A DNA stretch of 64,000 nucleotides from Crossiella equi (GTDB taxonomy: Bacteria; Actinomycetota; Actinomycetes; Mycobacteriales; Pseudonocardiaceae): positions 6,185,786 through 6,249,785 of the forward strand of contig NZ_JAGIOO010000001.1 of NCBI RefSeq assembly GCF_017876755.1, written 5' to 3'. Of this stretch, positions 1 through 8,351 are shown in pieces (within the stretch, counting starts at the first letter, position 1; every line of letters starts with the position of its first letter). Made by a program: the position numbers and the translations under genes. The notes under the pieces are model-generated. The model worked only from the letters and a program-made list of their open reading frames with translations. It did no database searches and had not been told where the DNA came from.

Positions 1-39
1 ACGCCGTCCGGAGGGCTCAACACCCGCGGCGAGAACTCT

Positions 40-678
40 CTAGCCCGGCTGGCTGAGCCCGGAACGAACCCAGGCCACGACCTCGTGCACCGTTTCCTCC
101 AGGGAGCGCGAGGTCGTGTCCAGCAGGCGCATCGGCGGTGCCATGGTGTGCGCGGTGGCCCGTACCCATTCGTTGAACTCCAGCATCTCCGCGATGCGGT
201 CCTCGTCGTCCCACTCCCGCCAGGCCGGGCGGGCCCGCAGGCGCTTGGCCAGCAGGTCGGGCTCGCAGGTCAGGGCGAGGTAGTGGATGTCGCCGAGCAG
301 CGCGCGCTCGGGCAGCCGCTCGAACTGCACCGGCACCACCGTGCCGCACAGCACCACCGGGCGGCCGCTCTGGTTGACCATGGCCACCATGCGCAGCCAG
401 GTCGCGCGGAAGACGCGATAGTCGTCGGCCGGGTCCTGCAGCCCGGCCGACCACAGCACGTCCTGCTCCATCACCACCACGGCGTCGCCGAGCTCGGCGG
501 CCAGGCACTTGCCCACCGTCGACTTGCCGGTGCCGCTGGGGCCGGTGAGCGCGAACATCGGCAGCCGCGTGAACGGCTGCCGATGTCCGCACACCGCGCA
601 GAACAGGACCGGGTCACCGGGCAGGACCACCGGGACCTCGGCCTTGTCGCCGCAGCTGACGCAGATCTTGAGGTCCAC
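40..678 (-). CDS. Zinc-ribbon P-loop nucleotide kinase-like protein
   Basis: About 212 aa. The N-terminus is a zinc ribbon with Cys pairs at residues 6/9 and 27/30 (CVSC, CAVC). It is followed at once by a Walker A motif, GPSGTGKST, at residues 46-54 and a fold resembling small-molecule or adenylate-type kinases. The acidic stretch DAVVVMEQDVLW could hold the Walker B or substrate-binding acid. The GTG at 678 was chosen because it includes the first Cys pair and lies 11 bp after the stop of the upstream zinc-ribbon gene, which suggests one transcript. A later ATG at the P-loop would lose the ribbon. The phosphoryl acceptor is not evident. An AAA or shikimate-kinase-like P-loop protein is the general alternative. 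Cytoplasmic, no signal peptide. Confidence 0.75.
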   Translation of the reverse strand: MDLKICVSCGDKAEVPVVLPGDPVLFCAVCGHRQPFTRLPMFALTGPSGTGKSTVGKCLAAELGDAVVVMEQDVLWSAGLQDPADDYRVFRATWLRMVAMVNQSGRPVVLCGTVVPVQFERLPERALLGDIHYLALTCEPDLLAKRLRARPAWREWDDEDRIAEMLEFNEWVRATAHTMAPPMRLLDTTSRSLEETVHEVVAWVRSGLSQPG

Positions 679-689
679 CGGGGCGGGTC

Positions 690-1040
690 TCAGTCGAACA
701 GCCCTTCCAGGAAGCTCTTCTTGCGCTTGTGCCCGTACCCGTGGCCGCCGTAGGGGGGCGGCGAGTCGCGGTAGCCCGGCCGGTGGCCGTACGGCGGGGG
801 CGAGTCGCGGTGGTGGCCGGGGCCGCGGTGCCCGTACGGCGGCGGCGAGTCGTGCCGGTAGCCGGGCATGGGCGGCGGCGGGGGCGGCGGGGCCGCGGCG
901 TAGTAGCTGCGCTCCGCGCCCGCGATCTGCTCGAGCTCGCCCCGGTCGAGGAAGATACCCCGACAGCCCTGGCACTGCTCGATGTGGATCCCGCCGCGGT
1001 CGACCGTCTGCATGACGTTCTGGCACTTCGGACAAATCAC
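690..1040 (-). CDS. zf-TFIIB-type zinc-ribbon protein with PPPYGHR repeats
   Basis: 116 aa. It opens with CPKC at residues 3-6 and has CQGC at 23-26 followed by IFLDRGELEQ, the usual signature of the short bacterial TFIIB-like zinc-ribbon family (COG3809 type). The second half is low complexity: a proline run, then three or four copies of an (R)DSPPPYGHR-like unit rich in His, Tyr and Gly, ending in a basic KRKKSFLEGLFD tail typical of the family. It is probably first in a two-gene unit with the zinc-ribbon kinase, 11 bp downstream. Molecular function of the family is unknown. The His-rich repeats could bind metal, but that is a guess. Confidence 0.85.
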   Translation of the reverse strand: MICPKCQNVMQTVDRGGIHIEQCQGCRGIFLDRGELEQIAGAERSYYAAAPPPPPPPMPGYRHDSPPPYGHRGPGHHRDSPPPYGHRPGYRDSPPPYGGHGYGHKRKKSFLEGLFD

Positions 1041-1132
1041 ATATGCGAGAGTACGCAGCTTTGCGTGTCCAGCGTGGGATCCGAGATCGGGCCGCGTTGT
1101 TATCCAGACCTGGCTGGAATATGCCAGGGCGA

Positions 1133-1171
1133 TGAGAACGCTCTCACCTGCATCGATGTAGAACGCTCTGA
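1133..1171. promoter_or_regulatory. Tandem LacI-family operator upstream of the sugar symporter
   Basis: TGAGAACGCTCTCA at 1133-1146 fits the LacI-family half-site pattern TGNNANCGNTNNCA exactly and is palindromic except at one central pair. The same core AGAACGCTCT recurs 25 bp downstream (1160-1169) with degenerate flanks. The sites lie about 90-125 bp before the symporter start. CebR-type repressors of actinomycetes bind very similar sequences. Which repressor acts here is unknown. Confidence 0.6.
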
Positions 1172-1257
1172 CCTCTGTGTAGCTGGCGTCAAGCGGAGGG
1201 TTTAACGTACCGCCGTCCGTCGGATGGACCGCGCTGACCTTTGGAGGTGGAGCCCGG

Positions 1258-2961
1258 GTGGAAGCGCTCGCCGCTTCGAGCCTGCGTCTTGACGCAAGCC
1301 TGCTCGACTACGCACTGCTCGCGGTGTACTTCGTTCTGGTGCTGGGCATCGGGTATCTGGCCCGCCGCTCGGTGTCCTCGAGTCTGGACTTCCTGCTCTC
1401 CGGCAGGTCCCTGCCCGCGTGGGTCACCGGCCTGGCCTTCATCTCGGCCAACCTCGGTGCCCTCGAGCTCATGGGCATGACGGCCAACGGTGCCCAGTAC
1501 GGCATGGCCACCGTGCACTACTACTGGATCGGCGCGATCCCGGCCATGGTGTTCCTCGGCCTGGTGATGATGCCGTTCTACTACGGCTCCAAGGTCCGCA
1601 GCGTGCCGGAGTTCATGCGGCGCCGCTTCGGCAAGCCCGCGCACCTGGTGAACGCGCTCAGCTTCGCCATCGCGCAGGTGCTCATCGCGGGCATCAACCT
1701 GTTCGCCCTGTCGGTGATCATCAACGTGCTGCTCGGCTGGCCGATCTGGCTGTCCATCGTGATCGCCGCGGTCGTGGTCCTCGCCTACACCACCATGGGC
1801 GGTCTGTCCGCCGCGATCTACAACGAGGTGCTGCAGTTCTTCGTCATCGTCGCCGCGCTGGCGCCGATCACGATCATCGCGCTGCACAAGATCGGCGGCT
1901 GGCAGGGCATGGTCGAGAAGGTCACCGCCTCGGTGGGCGGTACGACCAATCTCGAGACCTGGCCCGCGAGCAACCTGACCGGCATCGCCGACGGCACGCT
2001 CAGTGTCATCGGCCTGGTCTTCGGCCTCGGCTTCGTGCTCTCCTTCGGCTACTGGACGACGAACTTCGCCGAGGTCCAGCGCGCGATGTCGGCCAAGAGC
2101 ATGTCGGCCGCGCGGCGCACGCCGATCATCGGTGCCTACCCCAAGGCGCTGATCCCGTTCATCATCATCATCCCGGGCATCATCGGCGCGGTCCTGGTGC
2201 CGGACATCGCCGCGCTCAAGAGCGGTGACCACAGCTCGGGCGCGGAGTACAACCAGGTCCTGCTGTACCTGATGCGCGACCTGCTGCCCAACGGCGTGCT
2301 CGGCGTGGCCATCGCCGGTCTGCTCGCCTCGTTCATGGCCGGTGTCGCGGCGAACGTCTCCTCGTTCAACACCGTGTTCACCTACGACCTGTGGCAGGAC
2401 TACGTCCGCAAGGACCGTCCGGACGAGTACTACCTGCGGGTGGGCCGCCTGGCCACCGTCGCGGCCTGCGTGGTGGCCATCGGCACCGCGTTCATCGCGG
2501 CCAACCTGGGCGGGTCCAACATCATGGACTACATCCAGGCGCTGTTCTCCTTCTTCAACGCCCCGCTGTTCGCCACGTTCATCCTGGGCATGTTCTGGAA
2601 GCGGATGACGCCGACGGCGGGCTGGACCGGCCTGGTGGCGGGCACCCTGGCCGCGGTCATCGTCTGGCTGCTCTCCGAGCCGAAGCTCGGCATCCAGGTC
2701 CTGGACCTGCCGGGCCAGGGCGCCAGCTTCATCGGCGCGGGCGCGGCCTTCGTGGTCGACATCGCGGTCAGCGTGGCGGTCTCGCTGGTGACCCGGCCCA
2801 AGCCGGACTCCGAGCTGGTCGGCCTGGTCTACAGCCTCACGCCGAAGGAGACCCGCAAGCACTCCACCACCGGTGACGACGCGGGCTGGTACCGCTCGCC
2901 CGCCCTGCTGGGCGCCGGGGTGCTCGTGCTGACCATCGCGCTGAACATCTTCATCGGCTGA
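1258..2961 (+). CDS. Sodium:solute symporter, SGLT-like sugar transporter
   Basis: 567 aa with about 13-14 hydrophobic segments, the size of the sodium:solute symporter family. The segment around residues 258-300 (YWTTNFAEVQRAMSAKSM, then a hydrophobic PGIIGAVLVP) aligns by eye with the conserved W-D-Q-x-x-V-Q-R / PGMI region of SGLT-type transporters, which favours a sugar or related polyol. The GTG at 1258 is preceded by GGAGGTGG. A small two-helix protein follows after 13 bp. The LacI-type operators upstream support carbohydrate-responsive control. Substrate unknown. Confidence 0.87.
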   Translation: MEALAASSLRLDASLLDYALLAVYFVLVLGIGYLARRSVSSSLDFLLSGRSLPAWVTGLAFISANLGALELMGMTANGAQYGMATVHYYWIGAIPAMVFLGLVMMPFYYGSKVRSVPEFMRRRFGKPAHLVNALSFAIAQVLIAGINLFALSVIINVLLGWPIWLSIVIAAVVVLAYTTMGGLSAAIYNEVLQFFVIVAALAPITIIALHKIGGWQGMVEKVTASVGGTTNLETWPASNLTGIADGTLSVIGLVFGLGFVLSFGYWTTNFAEVQRAMSAKSMSAARRTPIIGAYPKALIPFIIIIPGIIGAVLVPDIAALKSGDHSSGAEYNQVLLYLMRDLLPNGVLGVAIAGLLASFMAGVAANVSSFNTVFTYDLWQDYVRKDRPDEYYLRVGRLATVAACVVAIGTAFIAANLGGSNIMDYIQALFSFFNAPLFATFILGMFWKRMTPTAGWTGLVAGTLAAVIVWLLSEPKLGIQVLDLPGQGASFIGAGAAFVVDIAVSVAVSLVTRPKPDSELVGLVYSLTPKETRKHSTTGDDAGWYRSPALLGAGVLVLTIALNIFIG

Positions 2962-2974
2962 GGGAGGGACATCC

Positions 2975-3253
2975 ATGGCGACGGAAGCCAAGCGCGTCAG
3001 CGGGATGGCCGGTCTGTTCGACCTGCGCCTGATCATCGCGCTGCTGTTCGGGATCTACGGGGTGGTGCTCACCCTGGTCGGCCTGCTGAACACCTCGGAG
3101 GCGGACCTGGCCAAGGCCGGAGGCATCCAGATCAACCTCTGGACCGGCCTGGTGATGCTCGCGGTCACCGCGTTCTTCGTGGTCTGGACCGTGGCGCGCC
3201 CGCTCCGCGTGCCGGAGGCCGCCGACGACGCCACTGGCGTCGGCGGGCACTGA
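2975..3253 (+). CDS. Small two-helix membrane protein paired with the symporter
   Basis: 92 aa with two clear transmembrane helices (about residues 17-38 and 53-75) separated by a short loop containing TSEADLAKAGGIQINLW. A strong GGGAGG site precedes the ATG. It starts 13 bp after the symporter stop and is almost certainly cotranscribed with it. Short membrane proteins of this type are often encoded next to sodium:solute symporters and may act as an accessory or stability factor. I do not recognise a named family, so the role is inferred from position only. Confidence 0.75.
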   Translation: MATEAKRVSGMAGLFDLRLIIALLFGIYGVVLTLVGLLNTSEADLAKAGGIQINLWTGLVMLAVTAFFVVWTVARPLRVPEAADDATGVGGH

Positions 3254-3257
3254 TCGA

Positions 3258-3395
3258 CTAGCGGCCGCGGCGGTGCGGGTAGACCGGGTTGAACGCCTCG
3301 AGCGTCCAGGCGTCCACCCACCGCACCGCCCGGCCGAGCCGGGAACGCACCGGACGGGTCCGGTTGGCGGCGGTCGTGGTGCTGCGGCTGTTCAT
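3258..3395 (-). CDS. 45-residue basic small protein
   Basis: A very short reading frame supported by a near-perfect ribosome site: the minus strand reads AGAAGGAG followed by 4 nt and ATG. The product is basic and contains RAVRWVDAWTLEAFNP near the C-terminus, a plausible amphipathic segment, and ends YPHRRGR. It is convergent with the preceding symporter operon (4 bp gap) and divergent from the downstream lipoprotein gene. No family recognised. It could be a small regulatory peptide or a chance ORF; the ribosome site is the main support. Confidence 0.5.
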   Translation of the reverse strand: MNSRSTTTAANRTRPVRSRLGRAVRWVDAWTLEAFNPVYPHRRGR

Positions 3396-3551
3396 CGAAC
3401 TCCTTCTCGACATCCGAGCGGACGTTCCGCTCACCCAGTACATCGCGCCAGGCTTCTGGATCGTTCCCGAAACCGAGCGTGATATGGGTTACGGTCCGTG
3501 ACCTGCGGGTTCGCCCACCCGGGCGGGCACCGGGTCGCTACCGTGCACCAC

Positions 3552-4568
3552 GTGTTCCGCGTGAAGCCACTGCTGGCCGCCTCCACCGCGCTCTGCCTGC
3601 TGACCGGTCTGACCGCCTGCGGCGGCGAGGACCTGGCCAAGAAGAACTTCCCGCGCCAGACCGTCCCGGCGGTGGCCGCGGGCGGCAACGCCGCGGAGGG
3701 CGGGGCCGGCGCGGTCACCGGCAAGCCGGTCGACCCGGCCTTCGCCCCGGACAAGCTGCGCAGGCTCGACCCGTGCTCGCTGCTGGACCCGAACGCCCTG
3801 CCCGAGCTGGGCGACGGCGGTGCGCCGGTGCAGGCGGGCTACGACAACTGCACGATGACCTACCGCAAGGACGACAAGCGGTCCACGGTCGAGGTCGAGC
3901 TGGGCCGGAACATGCTGCTGGAGATCCCGAGGCTGGACCGGCAGATCGCCGGGGTCAAGGCGCTGCAGGCGGTCAACGGCCAGTTCTGCGACCACAAGCT
4001 GCTCCTCCAGGACGGCGACTACTCCCTCGGCCTGGAGGTCACCGTGCGGGCCGAGGCGGCCAACCGGTGCGACCTGGGCGCCAAGGCCGCCGAGGGGGTC
4101 ATCGGCAAGATCAAGGCGGGCGGGCCCCTGCGCGGTGCCGACTCCGGTGTGCTGGCCGCGCTCGACCCCTGCAACTCGGTGGACCCCTCGGTGCTCGCGG
4201 GCCTGCTCACCAACGTGCCCGGCGCCTTCCCGTTCGGGCTGCACCAGTGCAGCTGGCGGCGTGGCGACGGCCTGTCGGTGAAGTTCACCTTCAGCCTCGG
4301 GCGGCAGCCGAAGCGGGAGACCGGGGCGTTCAAGCCCACCGAGGTCAAGGTCGACGACAGCCTCACCGTCTACACCAAGTTCTCCAACACCTCCTTCGCC
4401 AAGTGCGAGGTGTCCTGGGTCTACCGGGTGCCGGGCACCAACCCGGATGGCAACGGCGAGATCGTCGAGGTGGACATCCAGAACGTGCCCAACGTCGCCG
4501 GGCTGGACACCTGCCAGAAGGGCACGGACATCATCAAGGCGATGAAGGCGGCCTTCCCGAAGCAGTAG
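3552..4568 (+). CDS. Lipoprotein with two DUF3558-like LDPC domains
   Basis: About 338 aa. A short basic N-terminus, hydrophobic core and lipobox LTAC mark a type II signal peptide, so the mature protein is probably tethered outside the membrane. Two repeats each begin with LDPC (LDPCSLLDP and LDPCNSVDP) and contain further Cys residues (DNCTM, HQCSW) likely to form disulphides, as in DUF3558-type proteins common in Pseudonocardiales. The start is uncertain: in-frame GTGs lie at 3543, 3552 and 3561, and 3552 gives a normal signal peptide. A paralogue of the same two-domain plan lies at 9795-10724. Function unknown. Confidence 0.75.
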   Translation: MFRVKPLLAASTALCLLTGLTACGGEDLAKKNFPRQTVPAVAAGGNAAEGGAGAVTGKPVDPAFAPDKLRRLDPCSLLDPNALPELGDGGAPVQAGYDNCTMTYRKDDKRSTVEVELGRNMLLEIPRLDRQIAGVKALQAVNGQFCDHKLLLQDGDYSLGLEVTVRAEAANRCDLGAKAAEGVIGKIKAGGPLRGADSGVLAALDPCNSVDPSVLAGLLTNVPGAFPFGLHQCSWRRGDGLSVKFTFSLGRQPKRETGAFKPTEVKVDDSLTVYTKFSNTSFAKCEVSWVYRVPGTNPDGNGEIVEVDIQNVPNVAGLDTCQKGTDIIKAMKAAFPKQ

Positions 4569-4665
4569 GGGGCCCGCGGCGGCACGGCGGGCTGACAGCG
4601 AGGCGCACGGGACGCTACTGTGCGGTAACAAGGTCCGCACGACGTTGAGCTGTCGGAGGTGCCGG

Positions 4666-6150
4666 ATGACCGGGGCGGTACGCGAACAGGCCGAGTCCTT
4701 CACCTCGCTGGACCCCCGCACCGCCGAGGTGGTCGGCGAGTACCCCGTGCACTCCGCGCACCAGGTGCGCGCGGTGGTCGAGCGCGCCCGGGAGGCGGGC
4801 CAGTGGTGGGCCGACCTCGGGTTCGCCGAGCGCCGCAGGCGGCTGGACCTGTGGCGGCAGCTGATCGTCAAGCGCCTGGACGAGTTCGCCGGGGTGATCA
4901 CCCAGGAGACCGGCAAGCCGCTGGACGACTCGCGGCTGGAGCTGGTCCTGGTCGTGGACCACCTCCAGTGGGCGGCCAAGAACGCCGAGCGGGTGCTGCG
5001 CCGCCGCAAGGTCTCCGCCGGCCTGCTGATGTCCAACCAGGCGGCCACCGTGGAGTACCTGCCGCTGGGTGTGGTCGGTGTGCTCGGGCCGTGGAACTAC
5101 CCGGCGCACACGCCGATGGGCTCCATCTCCTACTCGCTGGCCGCGGGCAACGCGGTGGTGTTCAAGCCCAGCGAGCTCACCCCCGGGGTGGGCAAGTGGC
5201 TGGTCGACAGCTTCGCCGAGGTCGTCCCCGAGTGGCCGGTGTTCCAGCTGGTCACCGGGTTCGGCGAGACCGGCGCCGCGCTGTGCCGCTCCGGTGTGGA
5301 CAAGCTCGCCTTCACCGGCTCCACCGCCACCGCCAAGCGCGTGATGGCCGCCTGCGCGGAGTCGCTGACCCCGGTACTGGTCGAGTGCGGTGGCAAGGAC
5401 GCGCTGATCGTGGACTCCGATGCCGACCTGGAGGCGGCCGCGCAGGCCGCGGTGTGGGGCTCGATGTCCAACGCGGGCCAGACCTGCGTGGGCGTGGAGC
5501 GCGTGTACGTGGTCGACTCGGTGGCCCAGGAGTTCATCGAGCGGGTCACCCGCATCGCCAACCGCCTCAAGCCGGGCGCCCAGGCCAGCGCGGACTTCGG
5601 CCCGATCACCATGCCCGCGCAGGTGGGCATCATCCAGTCCCACATCGAGGACGCGCTGAGCAAGGGCGCGATGGCCGTGGTCGGCGGCAAGGAGTCGGTG
5701 CGCCCGCCCTACGTCGAACCGGTCGTGCTGCTGGACGTCCCGGAGGACTCCACCGCGATCACCGAGGAGACCTTCGGTCCGACCGTCACGATCAACCGGG
5801 TGAAGGACGTGGACGAGGCGGTCCGCCTGGCCAACGCCTCCCGCTACGGCCTGGGCGGCACGGTCTACTCCAAGTCCCGGGGCGTGGAGCTGGCCCGCCG
5901 CCTGCGCTCGGGCATGGTCTCGGTGAACTCGGTGATCTCCTTCGCCGCGATCCCCGGGCTGCCCTTCGGCGGCGTCGGCGACTCCGGCTTCGGCCGCATC
6001 CACGGCGAGGACGGCCTGCGCGAGTTCACCCGCCCGCAGGCGGTCACGCGGCAGAAGTTCAAGGCCCCGATCAACCCGATGTCCTTCGCCCGCGGCTCCC
6101 GCGCGGTCAAGCGGCTGCTGGGCATCGTGCGGCTCGTGCACCGCAAGTGA
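4666..6150 (+). CDS. Aldehyde dehydrogenase (NAD(P)+-dependent)
   Basis: 494 aa, standard size for the ALDH superfamily. The catalytic Cys is in GQTCVG (C274), the general-base Glu in VECGGKD (E240), and the oxyanion Asn in PWNYP (N144). The cofactor motif FTGSTATAKRV is present. The C-terminal tail (KRLLGIVRLVHRK) is basic and hydrophobic, resembling the membrane-associated fatty-aldehyde subgroup, so a long-chain or hydrophobic aldehyde is plausible. The ATG at 4666 was chosen over an in-frame upstream start because TCGGAGG lies 8 bp before it. It stands alone and converges on the siderophore-binding gene through a strong hairpin. Exact substrate cannot be read from sequence. Confidence 0.9.
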   Translation: MTGAVREQAESFTSLDPRTAEVVGEYPVHSAHQVRAVVERAREAGQWWADLGFAERRRRLDLWRQLIVKRLDEFAGVITQETGKPLDDSRLELVLVVDHLQWAAKNAERVLRRRKVSAGLLMSNQAATVEYLPLGVVGVLGPWNYPAHTPMGSISYSLAAGNAVVFKPSELTPGVGKWLVDSFAEVVPEWPVFQLVTGFGETGAALCRSGVDKLAFTGSTATAKRVMAACAESLTPVLVECGGKDALIVDSDADLEAAAQAAVWGSMSNAGQTCVGVERVYVVDSVAQEFIERVTRIANRLKPGAQASADFGPITMPAQVGIIQSHIEDALSKGAMAVVGGKESVRPPYVEPVVLLDVPEDSTAITEETFGPTVTINRVKDVDEAVRLANASRYGLGGTVYSKSRGVELARRLRSGMVSVNSVISFAAIPGLPFGGVGDSGFGRIHGEDGLREFTRPQAVTRQKFKAPINPMSFARGSRAVKRLLGIVRLVHRK

Positions 6151-6156
6151 GCCGGT

Positions 6157-6194
6157 GGGCGCGCGCCGGGACCCCCGACCCCGGCGCGCGTCCC
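6157..6194. terminator. GC-rich hairpin between convergent genes
   Basis: A stem of about 13-14 bp (left arm 6157-6170, right arm about 6179-6194, one bulged base) closes around a 7-8 nt loop between the ALDH stop and the end of the siderophore-binding gene. There is no U-tract, as is common in actinomycetes. Probably a bidirectional terminator. Confidence 0.6.
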
Positions 6195-6197
6195 GCC

Positions 6198-7208
6198 TCA
6201 GCCCAGGAAGCGCTCGAGGTCGTCCAGTACGGAGTTGGCGGCCAGCACGCCCAGGCCCAGGTACCAGGTCTCGTCGTTGACGTTGTGCGCCTTGCCCGCC
6301 TTCACCGCGCCCAGCTGCTGCCAGAGCGGGGAGCCCAGCACGTCCTTCTGCGCGGTCTTGGCCGGGTCGCCGTAGGTGCCGATGAAGATCTGGTCCGCGT
6401 CGGCCTTGGCCAGGTTCTCCGTGCTCACCTCGACCGCCAGGTCGTCGACCTGCTGGTCCTTCGGGCGTGGCAGCTTGGCGTCGGCGAGCACCGTGCCGAT
6501 CAGGGACTTCTGCGCGTACAGGCGGATGCGGCCCGGCATGAAGCGCACCATGGAGATGGTCGGGCGCTTGCCCTGCTTGGCCTCGACCCGCTCGCCGGTG
6601 GTGACCGCCCGCGCCTCGAAGTTCTTGATCATCTTGTCCGCGTCCGCCACCCGGTCCAGCGCCGCCGCGTTCAGGCGGAAGTTCTCCTTCCACGTGTAAC
6701 CGGGGCGGAGGCTGAACACCGTGGGCGCGATGGCCGACAGCGTCGCGTACTGCTGCTCGGCGCGCAGCTTGCTGCCCAGGATCAGGTCCGGGTTCAGCTT
6801 CTTGATCGTCTCCAGCTTCAGCGCGCTCACGCTGCCCACGTTCTCCGGGGCACCGGCCCGCTCGCCGAGGTAGGCGGGCATGGTGGGCGAGCCCTCGGTG
6901 TAGGCCACGCCGACCGGCTTGATGCCCAGTGCCACCACGTTGTCCAGCTCGCCGGTGTCCAGCACGACCACGCGCTCCGGCTTCTTCGGCAGGGTCGTCT
7001 CGCCCATGCCGTGCTTGACCACGCGCGGGAACACACCCGGTGCCGCCGTGGTGCCGAACTGGGCGGACTGCTCGCCCGCCTTGCCGAAGTCCGCGCCGCC
7101 GACCGCCACCGCGGGCACGTCCGCGGGCTTCGCGCCGCCGCAGCCCGCGACCAGCGCGAGCAGGCCGGCCGTGGCCGCCACCGAGAGACGCTTGAGACCA
7201 ACTGCCAC
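6198..7208 (-). CDS. Iron-siderophore ABC transporter substrate-binding lipoprotein
   Basis: 336 aa. The signal peptide ends in a lipobox (LVAGC). The mature protein has the FepB/FecB/FhuD-type periplasmic-binding fold: RVVVLDTGELDNVVALGIKPVGVA near the start of the domain, LNPDLILGS, and a C-terminal domain ending VLDDLERFL. It would capture ferric siderophores at the cell surface and deliver them to an ABC importer. No permease or ATPase genes adjoin it, so it must work with components encoded elsewhere. The promoter holds a convincing DtxR/IdeR-type iron box, indicating repression when iron is plentiful. Confidence 0.9.
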   Translation of the reverse strand: MAVGLKRLSVAATAGLLALVAGCGGAKPADVPAVAVGGADFGKAGEQSAQFGTTAAPGVFPRVVKHGMGETTLPKKPERVVVLDTGELDNVVALGIKPVGVAYTEGSPTMPAYLGERAGAPENVGSVSALKLETIKKLNPDLILGSKLRAEQQYATLSAIAPTVFSLRPGYTWKENFRLNAAALDRVADADKMIKNFEARAVTTGERVEAKQGKRPTISMVRFMPGRIRLYAQKSLIGTVLADAKLPRPKDQQVDDLAVEVSTENLAKADADQIFIGTYGDPAKTAQKDVLGSPLWQQLGAVKAGKAHNVNDETWYLGLGVLAANSVLDDLERFLG

Positions 7209-7226
7209 CGAGTGCTCCTGTCAAGC

Positions 7227-7245
7227 TGAGGTTAGGCTCACCATA
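7227..7245. promoter_or_regulatory. Iron box (DmdR/IdeR operator)
   Basis: TGAGGTTAGGCTCACCATA matches the actinomycete iron-box consensus TTAGGTTAGGCTCACCTAA at 16 of 19 positions by my count. It lies 19-37 bp upstream of the siderophore-binding lipoprotein start, where a DtxR-family repressor would block transcription. Confidence 0.8.
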
Positions 7246-7349
7246 ACTCCGGGAAAGCGCATGTCAGCCACCCGGCAGATGTGCGCTTTGGCACCACGGC
7301 GACGGCGGTGTAGTAAAGACGATCAGTCCCCAACGGCGAGGAGTCCGGC

Positions 7350-8351
7350 GTGAAGAAGATCATCAATGATCCGGCGGACGTGGTATCCGAGTCCCTGCAA
7401 GGGTTCGCGCTGGCCCACGCCGACCTGGTGGTGGTGCGCCCGGACCCGGCCGTGGTGCACCGCGCGGACGCGCCGGTGGCGGGCAAGGTCGCGCTGGTCT
7501 CCGGGGGCGGCTCCGGCCACGAACCGCTGCACGCCGGTTTTGTCGGCCCCGGCATGCTCGACGCCGCGGTGCCCGGCCCGGTGTTCACCTCGCCCACGCC
7601 GGACGGCGTGCAGGCCGGGATCGAGGCGGTCAGCGCCGGTGCGGGCGTGCTGCTGGTCGTGAAGAACTACACCGGGGACATCCTCAACTTCGAGACCGCG
7701 GCGGAGCTCGCGGGCATCGACGGCACCGAGATCCGCACCGTGGTGGTCGACGACGACGTCGCGGTCAAGGACTCGCTCTACACCGCGGGCCGCCGGGGCG
7801 TGGCGGGCACCGTGCTGGTGGAGAAGATCGCCGGTGCCGCCGCCCAGCGCGGGGACGACCTGGCCGCGGTCGAGGCGGTGGCGCGCAAGGTGGTCGCGGG
7901 CACCCGCACGCTCGGCCTGGCGCTGAGCGCGTGCACCGTGCCACACGCGGGCAGCCCGAGCTTCACCCTGGCCGAGGACGAGCTGGAGCTGGGCATCGGC
8001 ATCCACGGCGAGCCCGGCCGCGCGCGCCTGCCGATGGAGCCCGCCGACGCGCTGGTCGAGCGCCTGGTGGCCGCGGTCGTCGCGGACCTGCCCTTCGCCG
8101 AGGGCGATGAGGTGCTGTTGCTGACCAACGGCATGGGCGGCACCCCGCAGGTCGAGCTCTACCTCGCGCACGGCATCGCCGAGCGGCTGCTGGCCGAGCG
8201 CGGCATCACCGTCCGGCGGCGGCTGGTCGGCTCCTACGTGACCAGCCTGGAGATGCAGGGCCTGAGCCTGACCCTGCTCAAGCTGGACGACGAACTGGTT
8301 GATCTTTGGGACGCGCCGGTGCGGACGGCGGCACTGCGGTGGGGGATGTGA
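7350..8351 (+). CDS. dhaK: Dihydroxyacetone kinase subunit DhaK
   Basis: 333 aa. It binds dihydroxyacetone covalently as a hemiaminal through a His, here in GIGIHGEPG (H219), the position known in bacterial DhaK. The second conserved His is in SGGGSGHEPLHAG (H57). It receives phosphate from DhaL-bound ATP/ADP to give dihydroxyacetone phosphate. The start is a GTG after a GGAG-like site. The stop overlaps the dhaL ATG by one base (TGATG), so dhaKLM is a tightly coupled operon. Confidence 0.95.
   Translation: MKKIINDPADVVSESLQGFALAHADLVVVRPDPAVVHRADAPVAGKVALVSGGGSGHEPLHAGFVGPGMLDAAVPGPVFTSPTPDGVQAGIEAVSAGAGVLLVVKNYTGDILNFETAAELAGIDGTEIRTVVVDDDVAVKDSLYTAGRRGVAGTVLVEKIAGAAAQRGDDLAAVEAVARKVVAGTRTLGLALSACTVPHAGSPSFTLAEDELELGIGIHGEPGRARLPMEPADALVERLVAAVVADLPFAEGDEVLLLTNGMGGTPQVELYLAHGIAERLLAERGITVRRRLVGSYVTSLEMQGLSLTLLKLDDELVDLWDAPVRTAALRWGM

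Noticed and set aside
4615-7224. 869-codon minus-strand frame across the ALDH and siderophore genes
   Set aside because: Composition typical of high-GC shadow frames; real genes occupy both halves in other frames.
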